Shown here piece after piece: positions 1 through 10,473 of a stretch of DNA of 64,000 nucleotides. Origin of the DNA: Favolaschia claudopus (Eukaryota; Basidiomycota; Agaricomycetes; Agaricales; Mycenaceae). The DNA lies in the NCBI GenBank assembly GCA_037176885.1, contig JAWWNJ010000121.1, positions 682,001 through 746,000 on the forward strand. The letters run 5' to 3'. Under the pieces are notes generated by a model. It saw only the letters and a list, made by a program, of their open reading frames with translations. It searched no databases and was not told where the DNA came from. Each line of letters starts with the position of its first letter. Positions within the stretch are counted from its first letter, which is position 1. Made by a program: the position numbers and the translations under genes.

Positions 1-1163
1 AGTTCGCTTCCGGCGCCGGTCTCCCGCGTGCCAATGGGACATTCTCTACTCACTGTTTCCGTCGCGGCGGCGCCCAATATAGATTCATGTTTGCTCCTGT
101 GGGTCGACGCTGGACGCTTCGCCAAGTACGATGGTGGGGTGGCTGGGCAGAAGGAGAACATGTTGAGTTGTGCTGGAATCCATATATCATTGCCCTAACC
201 TTTGCTCCATTACAGCGCGATACATTGATTAAATACCTCCTCGACGAGTTGAACACTTACGAAGACGACTATAGCGGGATGTTACTGCCGACACAGCCCG
301 ATACGGACAAAACCTTTCTGGGTGAAGCTTCGTCGACAGCGCCCGCAACTACAGAAAATATTACTATGCTTCACCAATCTCTCTCTGCCGACATACGGGC
401 CCTGTCAAACGGCTTCGATAAACTTCTTCATATAGTCAGCAACGCCGTCTCTAAACCAGGTGAGAATTCATTCCTTAAATTCGGAAACTCGTCTCTAGAC
501 TCTGAGATGCTCATTCCCAATGATAGAGCTACCCGTTCGCTCCGGTGCATATTATAATATGCCAATCAACAATTCTATGCCGATATCGGTTCAAACACAA
601 GCGCTGCCTGTCCCTGGTGCGTTTGGCTGGGTTCAGCCGCACATTCCTATCCCTCAGCCTTCTCTTGCTTCTCATCCACACCATCCACCAATCTCCAACT
701 CGTCCAATGTGCCTCACTCAGTCATATTCACCCACAAAGGCACCCACAAAGGTCGCCCGCTGCCGGACTCCGGTCTCATTGTCCCGGATGTCCCAGTAAC
801 CCTTCCAAGCGGCATGAAATCAAAGCGATCCGAGTCTTGGATCATCATCGTTCGGCACTGGGAAGAAGGTGATGCAACGCATGGACTTACGACCCCACTT
901 AAAGATTGGCCGAAGGAGTGGTTAACAGGTGCAAATAAACCTCTCGCAATGAAGCATACACATCGGAGGATTGTTGCGACTGAGTTCATTGATCAGTGAG
1001 TGCATTATATCGTCCTAGAGATCGCTGACATTGTTCGAGGTACAAGCGAGACAAGAAAGCCTTTCTCGCGGCGTATCCGGAGGCAAATCAAGGTGCTTCT
1101 GCGCTGTTAAAGGCGATCAACAAGGCGCGTCTGGCCAGGGGTGACCTTGTTACCCGCAAATGA
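1..1163 (+). CDS. Crypton-like tyrosine recombinase, 3' part only
   Basis: The reading frame is open from base 3 of the window, so the gene starts upstream. The first 53 residues carry an H-C-F-R box (the HxxR motif of tyrosine recombinases) about residue 17, then a W-rich G-G-W segment followed 12 residues later by a tyrosine in K-Y-L-L-D-E, which fits the catalytic Tyr. Three introns are supported by frame and splice sites: 162-215 (in frame), 460-526 and 996-1039. A Ser/Pro-rich linker follows, then a C-terminal block (S-W-I-I-I-V-R-H-W-E-E through the stop at 1161) of a type I recall from agaricomycete Crypton-related proteins. An AATAAA-like signal lies near 1271. The upstream Arg of the active site is outside the window. 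Enzymes of this family cut and rejoin DNA through the tyrosine. Whether the element is mobile cannot be judged from this end. Confidence 0.72.
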
Positions 1164-1377
1164 GCACCACCCACCGTTTGTGCTATGAGTTTAGGTCTAA
1201 AACAGTTTGAATTTCGTTAATTTCCGTTATATTCTGACGTTCTTGTAATATATTCTACTTTGACTGCTTGAATAAATTATTCTTGGCTATTCTGAGCTTC
1301 TCAGCATTGACTCTGAATATCAATAGACAATTCCGAACTATATCACATTCAGTTGACGCGAGACTTCGCGTCGAACG

Positions 1378-1410
1378 ACGCGTCGAGAGTTGAGACGCGT
1401 CACCCACGTG
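1378..1410. promoter_or_regulatory. Two ACGCGT boxes plus a CACGTG box upstream of the first coiled-coil gene
   Basis: ACGCGT occurs at 1378-1383 and 1395-1400, and CACGTG at 1405-1410, about 300-330 bases before the ATG at 1706. ACGCGT is the MluI cell-cycle box bound by MBF-type factors in fungi; CACGTG is a bHLH site. The hairpin-like GACGCGA/TCGCGTC pair lies just before (1353-1373). Function is inferred only from motif identity and recurrence upstream of the paralogues at 12249 and 32152. Confidence 0.4.
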
Positions 1411-1705
1411 ATGCCTTGCCGGCGGCCAGCGGCAACTGGTTCGCGGATGACTTCCCGATTAGGATTGATCCCCGATCGAAATCACGTCACATCCCGGCAT
1501 CTCGGCCCCGCTGTCAAGGGTGACGCCGAGCGTAAATATTTTGGAATAAGTAATGGCGAAGTGACGGCACGTTGAACCTTGCCGTAACCCGTGTTTGATG
1601 ATCACGGACCTTGCCGATGCCAAACTCAGCACCCGATCCTTTTTTCTTCTTACCACCACCTCGTCGACGCGCGCGTAATCAGTGGCGCAGCAGCTTCAGG
1701 GCTCC

Positions 1706-3335
1706 ATGTGCTCTTACTCTATGTATCGATACCCGGCATTGGAAGAACCAGAGCCCTCCCCCGAAACCCCTACTGACGAAAACGAAAAATTGGATCCATC
1801 ACAAAATGCCACTGAGGATGACGACTCCGACTCACGCGTTATCGTCGTCGACGCTCCCAGCCAGAGTCCCACCGAACTCTACGCCGCTGCCGCTCGCGCG
1901 CTCGCCGAGGCGCAAAATGCCTTCTCCGCAGCCATCTCCGCTCCCCAGACCAACCTGATCTCGAAAGAGGAAGCGGCCGCGCAGACGAAGGCTCTCGAAG
2001 GCGACATCCTCACGCTGAAAGCGCTGCTGAGGCAGCAGCAGCTTCGGGCGGAGATGCTTGAGGACGCGCTGGACGACTTGAAGCACGAGAACGACGCGTT
2101 GAGAAGGGAGCTTGGGGTTGGGCGTGGGAAGGTGGAAGAGCTGCGGGACGAGAATGAGCGGCTTGCGGGGGAGAGGGATGGGTTGAGGGATACGCTTGTG
2201 CGGCTGCGCACTGGGATGGATGGGTTGGGGGAGTCGTCTTACGAGCGGGAGAGGGGGCTCAGGGATAGGGATAAGATTGGGGAGGAGCAGCAGGCTCTTA
2301 TCAAGAAGTTTGTGGAGAATGTGACGGTGCTGCAGAAGCGATACGAGGATGCGCAGAAGGAGGTAATGGTTAGTGAGCCGAAGGTGATAGACAGTTTCAA
2401 TTACATGGATCATTTGCTTTCCGGTTCTCGTTTGAGTCGAGGTGCGTGGATGACTGCCTTTTCATTTTTCTTTTCTTCCTCTTTTTCGGTCAATGTCTAA
2501 ACGGCTTTTGTAGAATCCATTACCCAGGAACCCGCGATGAAGACTCAATTCCGCCAGCTGACTACTCGGCTAGACGACGAAGTCATTCAACAGAATTCGC
2601 TCCACCGCAAAGAGCAGCTTCATCTTCGTCATTCGAACACCCGTCGAAGACGCAGCTCACTCGTAACGGTCAGTTTTATATATCGCACGCAGCATCATCC
2701 AGGTCTGATAGTTGTTCATGATAGCTGGTGAAGACGCATTCTCCATGACCCAAGACCAAGACACATACTCCGTCCGAGCGGCCAAGCGTCCGAAGTCGGT
2801 TAATCCCTACTCAGAGTACTACTCCACAAGATCTACCGCGTCACCTGTCGCATCGTCGTACGGTCCATGTGAGTAAATCCTTCGACGCTGACCTAGTCTT
2901 AAGTCTTTCGTTCTCTTATCGACATTTGCTAACGCGCTTCTGAATCTTTATCTGGCAGTGCCAGAAGACTTCACTTTACCTCCGAAGACGCCTCCACCGC
3001 CGAACGACTCGGGCTCGTCAATTGCACCACAGAGAGCTAGCGCCTCGGCGAGCGCTCCTGCGCCGGCGAAACGCATCCGAACCTCAGACCCACCGACTCA
3101 AATGCAAAGGCAGCATCCTGTCGCGTCGACATCCACCTCCACTCCTCGCCTCCCCACGAGCAGCGCAAAACCCCGCATTCCTTCTGGCATGCGCGCCTTC
3201 GGGTACACGGAGAACGAGAGTGGTGATTTGTTTTATTCTGGTGTGTATTTCTATATGACGTTGTCGGCGTATAGCTGATTCATTGCGATACCAGGAGGAG
3301 GCAGGAACTTGAAGAGGAAGAAAGCGCCTGGGTGA
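1706..3335 (+). CDS. Coiled-coil protein with C-terminal basic motifs, family member A
   Basis: Five exons: 1706-2441, 2528-2668, 2725-2868, 2959-3240 and 3295-3335; every junction is phase 1 and keeps the frame open to TGA at 3333. The protein starts with an acidic segment, then a Leu-Tyr-Ala-Ala-Ala-Ala-Arg-Ala-Leu helix, then about 140 residues of E/L/R-rich heptads (coiled coil), then a Ser/Pro-rich tail with basic patches (AAKRPKS, AKRIRT, NLKRKK) that could be nuclear localisation signals. The same layout is found in the genes at 12249, 31013-32152 and 32669-33505. I do not recognise a described family, so no biochemical role is claimed; a nuclear scaffold or dimeric regulator is only a guess. 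The ATG at 1721 is an alternative start. Upstream bases carry ACGCGT and CACGTG boxes. Confidence 0.7.
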
Positions 3336-3640
3336 CTGAGGGATGGTGAGGGGGCGGGTAAATTTGACGGTGGAATTTGTGGAGGAAATGTCAATAATGA
3401 ACTCAAGCAAGGGCGGTACTATATGATTCATGTCTAATTTCATTTGGGTGGTATATGACAGTATGTGTTTCTTGTGAAACTAAAGCACCGTTTGATTGGA
3501 TTTCGTTTCAAGCTCATTTTTTCCTCGCATACCTGACTACGCGAGCAATTCGGACCAACCAGTCCAATTTAGTCCCCGTACCCAGAAGTCATTCGGAAGA
3601 GGGTTACATACATGATTCCAATTCTATGGCACATATATGG

Positions 3641-4533
3641 CACATATACTGTGCAAAAAATCAAAATCGACAACTTGACCGAATTTAGCGAAAAAAAGCG
3701 ACAACCGACGTAAATTAACGAAGATTTGTAGGCAACTTCAGTTAGCGACAACTTGAACTCCGATTGCGACAACATCCTTGGCGGCAACTCAATTCCGATA
3801 CAACTGAAACTACTCACAACCGCAACATGAGGCCTTAGCAACTCTCACCTATTGCACACATTCTGAACACCGATATGCTCGGCACGTTCTCGGCTTGATG
3901 TCCATCACGCCGGACTTGGTAGCAATGATGTTGAGGGATCAATGGCTGAGAAGATGAGCAGGACTTTCCTTTGGAGTTCACAGAGACAGCATAGCAGTCA
4001 AAATACGTTCTAACCATCCATATGCGAGTGTGGAGATGATTTGAAAGAAGGATTTGGTCCCTTCTCATATTTAGTCGATTTAAATTTCAAGTTGAACATG
4101 TGTTCCACGTTCAAGGTGTGCAGTTAAGGTTTAGTCCCCGCGGAGAATTCAGAGACGTACTCTAGTAGACAGTTAGATTTTAGCGTGATTATTGCTCAGA
4201 GGGCTTTCCGCTACTGGAACTCTGGAAGGAATTGTAAAGGAAGACCGCCGATGTGCCGAGTCAATTGATGACGGGCCGAACAAGCGATCAACTAATGCCG
4301 TGATCTTGGTTCCAGAGTTGTGTGTGGTCCGGTCAGAGGTTGTCGTTGCGGTGGGAGCAGAGCAAGGGAAGTTGTACCCGGATGAAGTTGCGTAAGATTC
4401 AAGTTGTTGCCGCTGTATTGCCGCTGCACTTTCAAGTTGTCACCAACTTCGATAAGTTGCCTCCAAGAGCACTGGTTGTGCTCAAATTTTCGGCAGAAGT
4501 CAAAATTATTTATTGCACAATATATCGCCCATA
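3641..4533. mobile_element. Non-coding element with long imperfect inverted ends, copy 1
   Basis: The left end (CACATATACTGTGCAAAAAA at 3641) is roughly the reverse complement of the right end (TTATTTATTGCACAATATAT region, 4509-4526). The left half is studded with GACAACTT-type words on the plus strand and the right half with AAGTTG/AGTTGTC words, so the subterminal motifs are also inverted. No open frame of note is present. A diverged second copy follows directly at 4534. The layout fits a MITE or foldback-like DNA element. The 300 bases before it (3336-3640) show no gene. Confidence 0.6.
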
Positions 4534-5455
4534 CACATATACTGTGCAAAAAATCAAAATCGACAACTTCACTGAATTCAGCTGAAAAAAGCGACAACCC
4601 ACTCAAATTTACGAACATTTGTAGGCAACTTCGGATAGCGACAACTTTGAGTCTGGTTTCGACAACATCCTTTTCGGCAACTTCATTCAGATACAACTGA
4701 AGGTGTGCACAACCGCAAGATGAGGTCTTGGCAACTCACACCTATGGCACACACTTCGAACGCATTCCAGCTTGCGTCTGAACAACAATACACGGCGATG
4801 CGGGTGGCACGTCTTCGGCTTGATGGAATCCATCAGCGATAGGTTGATCAATTGATGTTGTGGGATCGATGCCTGAGAAATCCAGCAGGACTTTCCATTG
4901 CAGTACATCGGGCCAGCATGACAATACAGATACATTCTAGCTACCTCTTTGAGAGTCTCAAGAAGGTTTGAAAGAAGGATTTGGTCCCCTTTAAGTTTGG
5001 ATTGAACCATGGGTTCGACTTTGAAGGACTGCAGTAAAAATTCAGTTCCCATGTATAGTCACAGAGATACCCTATTGACCAGTCAGATCCCACCTAGATC
5101 AACTGTTCAAAGGTCTTCCTACTACCGGAACTCTGCAAGGAATGCAAAAGAAAGAGCGCCGGTATGCCGAACCAGTTGATCACCGGCCGGATCAGAGATC
5201 AGCAGATTCCGTGATGTTGGTACCAAACGAACCAAAGTTGTGTGTGGTGCGGTTCGAGGTTGCTGTTGTGGTGGGAGCAGAGCAATGGGAGTTGTACTCA
5301 GATGCAGTTGTGTCAGGTTCAAGTTGTCATGTAAGTTGTTGTCACTGTGTTTCAAAGTTGTCAGCAAATTCGGCAAGTTGTCACCAAAATATCAGTTGTG
5401 CTCAAATCCTCGGCAGAAGTCGAAATTATTTTTTGCACAATATATCGCCCATACA
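4534..5455. mobile_element. Non-coding element with long imperfect inverted ends, copy 2 (head-to-tail)
   Basis: It repeats the order of copy 1 at an offset of about 893-920 bases: the CACATATACTGTGC end at 4534, the block with AGCAGGACTTTCC (about 4888), the block GTGGGAGCAGAGCAA (about 5270), and the closing TTTTGCACAATATATCGCCC at 5431. Point differences and small indels are frequent, so the duplication is not recent. Copy 1 ends exactly where copy 2 begins. No target duplication could be identified. Confidence 0.6.
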
Positions 5456-5699
5456 ATTCAAATGGTATGTATCACAAGCGGTACGTTCACCAACAACGCA
5501 GCTACTCAACTAGCTAACTAGTAACCACTGTTCATACATAGATACAACCCCGTTCATGTCCATCCTCCTCGAAGCTTGACCCCCCGAACGCAATGATGAA
5601 CAAGAAAAAATGCATACGAGTCCGTTCGTCTCCGTCCCCGTGTACAGCATGTTGTACACCTTTTACAGCCACCCACTTATCTCGAAATCGCGACTTCGT

Positions 5700-7532
5700 T
5701 CAAACCCGGCGCTTCTTGCGGTCCAGCCATCCATAAAGCAGGTACGTGCACACAAACAAGAATCCCCCGACTGCCGCGTAAACTGCGAACATGATCCAGG
5801 CCGTGTCCCATGCTTCCTGGGCCGTCCTGAGCATGCCGACGAAGAAGATGACCAGGAGGGTGATGAAGAACCCGGCGCCGATCCACCACCGCATGACCTT
5901 CTCTATGATCTCAAAGATGATCCTGCCCCTCTTGCCGCCGAAGCGCCACCGCTTGCCGTACGAGAAGATGGAGAAGGGGCCCGTGAAGCTCTTAGACAAC
6001 CTCTCCAGACCCAGGATTTCGGCGAGTGTGACCAGACCGGTCGACCTCAGCCAGAGCGCGAGCTGGATGCCGTACACGATGAAGAAGGTCGATGTGGCGA
6101 GCCAGACGAAGACGCCGAAGAAGTCGAAGAGCAGGTTTGTGCCCGTGAGGTCCTGGGTCTGCTCCGTCTGGCTGTGGACGATGGACTTGAATGGGCTCGA
6201 CATACCCAGCAAGGACGCCGAGAGCGACAGGGGCAGGTACAGCGCGGCCAGGATGGTGAGGACCTTGATCGACCTGGCCTCGTGGATGGCGTGCCGCTTG
6301 GTCAGGTAGTCGAGCTGGCGGTTCAGCGCCTCGAGGGCCCGCAACGCGTTGTTGCTGCGCTCCTTGCACAGCCCCTCAAGCGTTTGCTTATGCCTCTCGT
6401 AGTCGGTGGTCCGACGGAAGGTGTCGACAGCAGTGTTTGGCTTGAGCGCCTCAAGCACGAACACGATAGAATCAACCAGGTTGTTCACGCTTCGGAGGAT
6501 GCCCTCAGCGTGCTCAATCTCTTTGAATGCCTCGCTACTCTTGACCGACAGGCGCGGTTCGAAGAGGCCCAAGGGGACTTGGAGATGAGGGTTTTTGGTG
6601 AGCGGGGAGTGAAAGCCCAGCAGTTCGTCCTTAGCCAATTTGGGCCAGATCAGTGACCCGTAGTAGTCCACGGGCTGTAGATAGACGGATGCGAGAAAGA
6701 AGTCGAGAAGCAGGAGTTTAACAAAAGTATCGAGGGACCCGTCGGAGAGAGCGGTCCAGCTCTTTCCGTCCCGCATCTTGGGAACAATGCGTGGATTCTC
6801 GAAACGGGTAGTGTGGACAATGCTGCGGGATCTGTACATGTCGAATTCCTGAGTAGACCAGACATCGTTGACTATGATGACGATTAGCCGGTGGTTTGCA
6901 TCTTGGGCACAAGTCAGGTACGAGTCCCTCGGATGAAGGTCATAATCCAAAGGATCCTGCTGCAGGCTCATACGGTTGACAAGGCGATAAAAATGTTTGT
7001 CGCCGTCGCCGAATTGTTGCGACCACTGCGACGAGATGCTGCCGATGTCGTTGACGGGAAGCGGGTCGTTAAGCCATCTGAAAATCCGCCGTTCATCGAA
7101 TGACTTTTCCTTGCCATATGGCTGCATTAGTCTCTCGTAAACAGACGCTATAAAAATGAGTCCTCGTACCTGTGGTTGTTGTAATGGCTGCGTGTATGTA
7201 TCCTGGAGAAATTTAATCAAGACATCTCTCGCCGGCCGTGTCGATTCGGGACCCTTCGTGTCTCGCAGGCCTTCGATAGCAAAATCAGAGTGAATTGTAA
7301 CATCCAGGATCCTTGCCGTCTTGTCATCATGCACCGGAAGACTCCTCATTCCCTCGGCGATTTCGGCGTTCAACTGGGCAATGTCGCGGTTCAGTTTGAA
7401 CATCGCTTGGACCAGAGGCTTGGACCCGTCGAGTGGTGCATCGATGACTTGCAAGACGGCCTTTTCTCCCTTGGGAAGGGACCTGAGAGCACCTTCGACA
7501 TCATTCGGGGTAGCTGAGGACAGAGTGGACAT
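5700..7532 (-). CDS. CorA-like membrane protein
   Basis: Single exon of 610 residues from the ATG at 7532; the frame extends upstream only through non-ATG codons. The C-terminal part has four hydrophobic segments. The first (about residues 425-445) reads YLPLSLSASLLGM, which matches the first transmembrane helix of the CorA/Alr/Mrs2 Mg2+ channel superfamily. The signature Gly-Met-Asn that ends this helix is Gly-Met-Ser here. A second helix pair (about residues 545-600) follows, which is not typical of a simple two-helix CorA. The long N-terminal half should be cytosolic and the stalk before the first helix is helical. The basic tail RKKRRV ends the protein. Such proteins are common in agaricomycetes and their transport activity is mostly untested; with the changed motif I do not claim Mg2+ transport. 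Confidence 0.7.
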   Translation of the reverse strand: MSTLSSATPNDVEGALRSLPKGEKAVLQVIDAPLDGSKPLVQAMFKLNRDIAQLNAEIAEGMRSLPVHDDKTARILDVTIHSDFAIEGLRDTKGPESTRPARDVLIKFLQDTYTQPLQQPQVRGLIFIASVYERLMQPYGKEKSFDERRIFRWLNDPLPVNDIGSISSQWSQQFGDGDKHFYRLVNRMSLQQDPLDYDLHPRDSYLTCAQDANHRLIVIIVNDVWSTQEFDMYRSRSIVHTTRFENPRIVPKMRDGKSWTALSDGSLDTFVKLLLLDFFLASVYLQPVDYYGSLIWPKLAKDELLGFHSPLTKNPHLQVPLGLFEPRLSVKSSEAFKEIEHAEGILRSVNNLVDSIVFVLEALKPNTAVDTFRRTTDYERHKQTLEGLCKERSNNALRALEALNRQLDYLTKRHAIHEARSIKVLTILAALYLPLSLSASLLGMSSPFKSIVHSQTEQTQDLTGTNLLFDFFGVFVWLATSTFFIVYGIQLALWLRSTGLVTLAEILGLERLSKSFTGPFSIFSYGKRWRFGGKRGRIIFEIIEKVMRWWIGAGFFITLLVIFFVGMLRTAQEAWDTAWIMFAVYAAVGGFLFVCTYLLYGWLDRKKRRV

Positions 7533-10473
7533 TGTCAAGGCGGTAGCTGTCAGCTGAGGTGGGAATGCGAGGCTGCGGTCGGGAAAAAGGTGAAGGCTGA
7601 GGCAAAGCGATTCCTCCCACAGCGCCTACCACGCTCGCTCTTAAGTCCTAAATTCTGATCGATGATGTCTCACGCCTTTTCACTGGCAGGTTCAATACAC
7701 TCCGTGAACTCGCTGTTCAGCCATGTGAACCACTGAACCTAATAGTACCCCTCCCCCCGCCTAACTCAACGCGCTACGACACACTCTCACGAGTTCAGAC
7801 ACATCCAATAAGAACTTTGACAAGCGGGTGAAATCCATTTTTGAATTTGCCAAAGCCGTACGTGAACATCCACCACACAGACCTACAGAGCGACAAACGC
7901 TTATTCGTAATAAGGGCACATAATTTGCTAGCCAACACACACCTCGAAAGTGCTGCACACTCCCGATGTCCAAAGTGCGGGCGCTAGACCGCCTCGTAAC
8001 AAGAATTTTGATAGACACGAAGTGGAGCTCCGAGCGGGTGAATAAGCGCTCAACGTATCAATAGCTGTTGGCCGAACGAACCCTAGACTATTCGACTATT
8101 CGGGTATGTCTTTTCAACATCCATCTGTCCATCTTGACAGATGTTCGGCAACCGAATTTGAGAAGGAGAAGTGATAATTGCAATTGAGTTGCGCTAGGTT
8201 GCGCTACTCGTAGACGCCCGCGGCTCAGAAGAGCAGATTTCGTGCAAGTTTCTGAGTTACTGTTTCTTTGAAGTTTCTAGTAATTTCCCTTCGTACCCCC
8301 ATCGTACCCCCACAAGATTGGATAATTCTATTTTGGAGCCCCAAGTTTACCGGCAGGTCTCGGCCAAAATCCGCGCATCAGTGTTGATTGATTGAAGAAT
8401 TGCCGAACTACGGCACCGTAGTTGAATATCTAGCAATGTTGACAACGACTTCATAATAACATCGGTTGCGGCGGCGGTGTAAGTCTATGACTTGTATTTT
8501 CTCTGAATCGTTCTACTCTCATTCCTCTTTTTTTGACCTTCCGAGTTCAGGGCACAGATCGATCAATGGCACAATTGATTGCGATCCATTGGAATTCAAC
8601 TCGTGCCGAATTCAACACAGGCAAGTTTTCTGCAACCAAGCGAGGAGAAGGGATGTAGAGCTATACAGTCTTGGTTTCTTTGAGGTGGCTTTCTCACTTC
8701 ACGCATCTCTGAATGAGCGGCTCATAGCTCAGCAAACAAAAAATTCATGCTGTTCGTCTGCCGACAAAATCCCGCTCTATGGCATGACCGGCACCGGTTT
8801 ACTTCCTCTTAAATCATATACAAGGGTGAGCTTTGATTCCGGACTCACAAAGCTTTTTAAGCCCACGACCTTCATTTTATCTACCAATAATCTCTCAGCG
8901 GCAGCGGCACAGTCGCGGCGGCATAACAATGTTCCAAAATGTGAATCTTATTTGGGAACCCCGCCAAAACCCCGCTCAAACATGGAGTTCCTAAATAGAA
9001 TCATCCCACAAGATTCTGTGCATTGTCAGTCAAGGATCCTTTCAAGCCTCGCAGCTCACTCTCTCAGCCCGCTGCATCGTTGGCGGCACTCTCACATCTG
9101 GAGTGCTTTCATCCTCTTGGTAGTTTCTTTCGTGTTCGTCTATATCGGTTGGCAAGACTGAGCACATGAGCTGCCCATGATATTTTTCTCGCGTTTACAT
9201 TCTTTCTAACGCAGTCTATTTGTTTAAAATGTGTATATCCTGTTTTACACGCCTCGTTCAATCCTTTCTGACGATCGATAAAATAGAAATCTCGCCAAGA
9301 ACATCGCAATTCCTTCGTCTTACTTACCAAGCCTCTTGGAATCTTGGCTCGCCTTGTTCTTCAAGTTGCCAGTTTCATGTCCTTCGTCCTCCAAGCAAGG
9401 TGTAACTAAAAACTCTGCTACAGCCTTTCATCATGATCCCTTGAATACGGCGTGAATGCACCAATCCCGTGGGACGCCCAATCGGATTCAGATACAGTCA
9501 AGATGAGTCTGGACTGCTCATTCGATGCAGAAAAACCTTCCCGGCTTTTCCGGGACCGGGTTGCAAAAACACTTACCTACCCGGGACCGTCAAGTGGTCG
9601 GAATATCATGATGTCAAAATGAAAGGAAGCTCTAATTCTCCCGTGTTCTATTTTAACTCAATGGCGGCGCGGAAGAAAAAGTTGAAAACCGGTGTAAGAT
9701 CCTCGTTGTCGAGGCTTGGAGATGATGCTACGACAGATAGAATCCCGCTTCGTGCGCGATCTGTGAGATCGGCAGGATTCAGAGATGGATTTTTTCTGTG
9801 CGTTCAATTCATTCTTGCTTGCGAATTACTCTCATTCGTTCCAGTCAAGGTTGGAAATGATTTCTCTTTCATCCGCTCCGAACGAACGTCTTATACTTCC
9901 GCCTCCGAAATCAATTCGAAGTGGTCTTCTCCGTCGTCAAGACTCAAGACTGTCCTCGGTGGTCGTCATCGTCACAGACCTTGGAGATTTTCATCAGATT
10001 CATGAACGGACGGATGTACCCTTGTCCTGGGTCGCATCCGATTCCGAAAACGCCGAATAAAACGATCGAAAAAATTTGAATTTCACTAAATCGCTCGCGG
10101 TGGGTCTTTATCTTTGCGAAGCTGACCACAGAAAGCTTCATATAGCTCAAGCGGAAGCAGAATTTTTCAACTTGAGTGCAGGAGGATTGAGTTCACTTTT
10201 TTAACCGGCCATCAACACACCCACGCCAAGAAACCCACCGATCAGGACATCGCGTGATTATGATTGACGATACCCAGCAAAGGCGAAGCTTTTTTGCTCT
10301 CTCTCCCCACCTCCTCCTCCTCCTCCTCTCCCCTCTCCTCTCTTCCCCTTCTCGTCTCTCTTTCTTTCTCCTCTTTCTTTAGCGCTAGACGCCCTCCACA
10401 GGTTGGACGCCTTCCGTTCTCTTCGTCTTCGTATTCGTTGTTTCGCCCTCGTCCAAACCATCTCTCGGTCATC
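7533..10473. other. About 2.9 kb without a confident gene
   Basis: The stretch contains a 225-codon open frame at 8487-9161 (listed separately, weak), a GTG-started frame at 9469-10005 that looks like chance, and just before the next gene a pyrimidine tract at about 10298-10380 (CCTCCTCCT-type) typical of strong fungal promoters. No terminal repeats were found. Confidence 0.6.
8487..9161 (+). CDS. Weak hypothetical open frame with a C-terminal hydrophobic segment
   Basis: A 225-codon ATG-started frame without introns. It is Ser-rich and ends in a hydrophobic run (WSAFILLVVSFVFVYIGW) that could be a membrane anchor. No motif is recognised and base composition does not differ clearly from the flanks, so it may be a chance frame. 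Confidence 0.22.
   Translation: MTCIFSESFYSHSSFFDLPSSGHRSINGTIDCDPLEFNSCRIQHRQVFCNQARRRDVELYSLGFFEVAFSLHASLNERLIAQQTKNSCCSSADKIPLYGMTGTGLLPLKSYTRVSFDSGLTKLFKPTTFILSTNNLSAAAAQSRRHNNVPKCESYLGTPPKPRSNMEFLNRIIPQDSVHCQSRILSSLAAHSLSPLHRWRHSHIWSAFILLVVSFVFVYIGWQD

Noticed and set aside
1832..2413. 193-codon minus-strand frame
   Set aside because: Shadow of the coiled-coil coding region of family member A.
5610..6656. 348-codon plus-strand frame opposite the CorA-like gene
   Set aside because: It is antisense to strongly patterned coding sequence with membrane segments; its own protein has no structure beyond Gln/Glu/Arg bias.
9469..10005. 178-codon plus frame before the wall-protein gene
   Set aside because: It starts from GTG, has no early ATG, no motif, and composition typical of the surrounding intergenic DNA.
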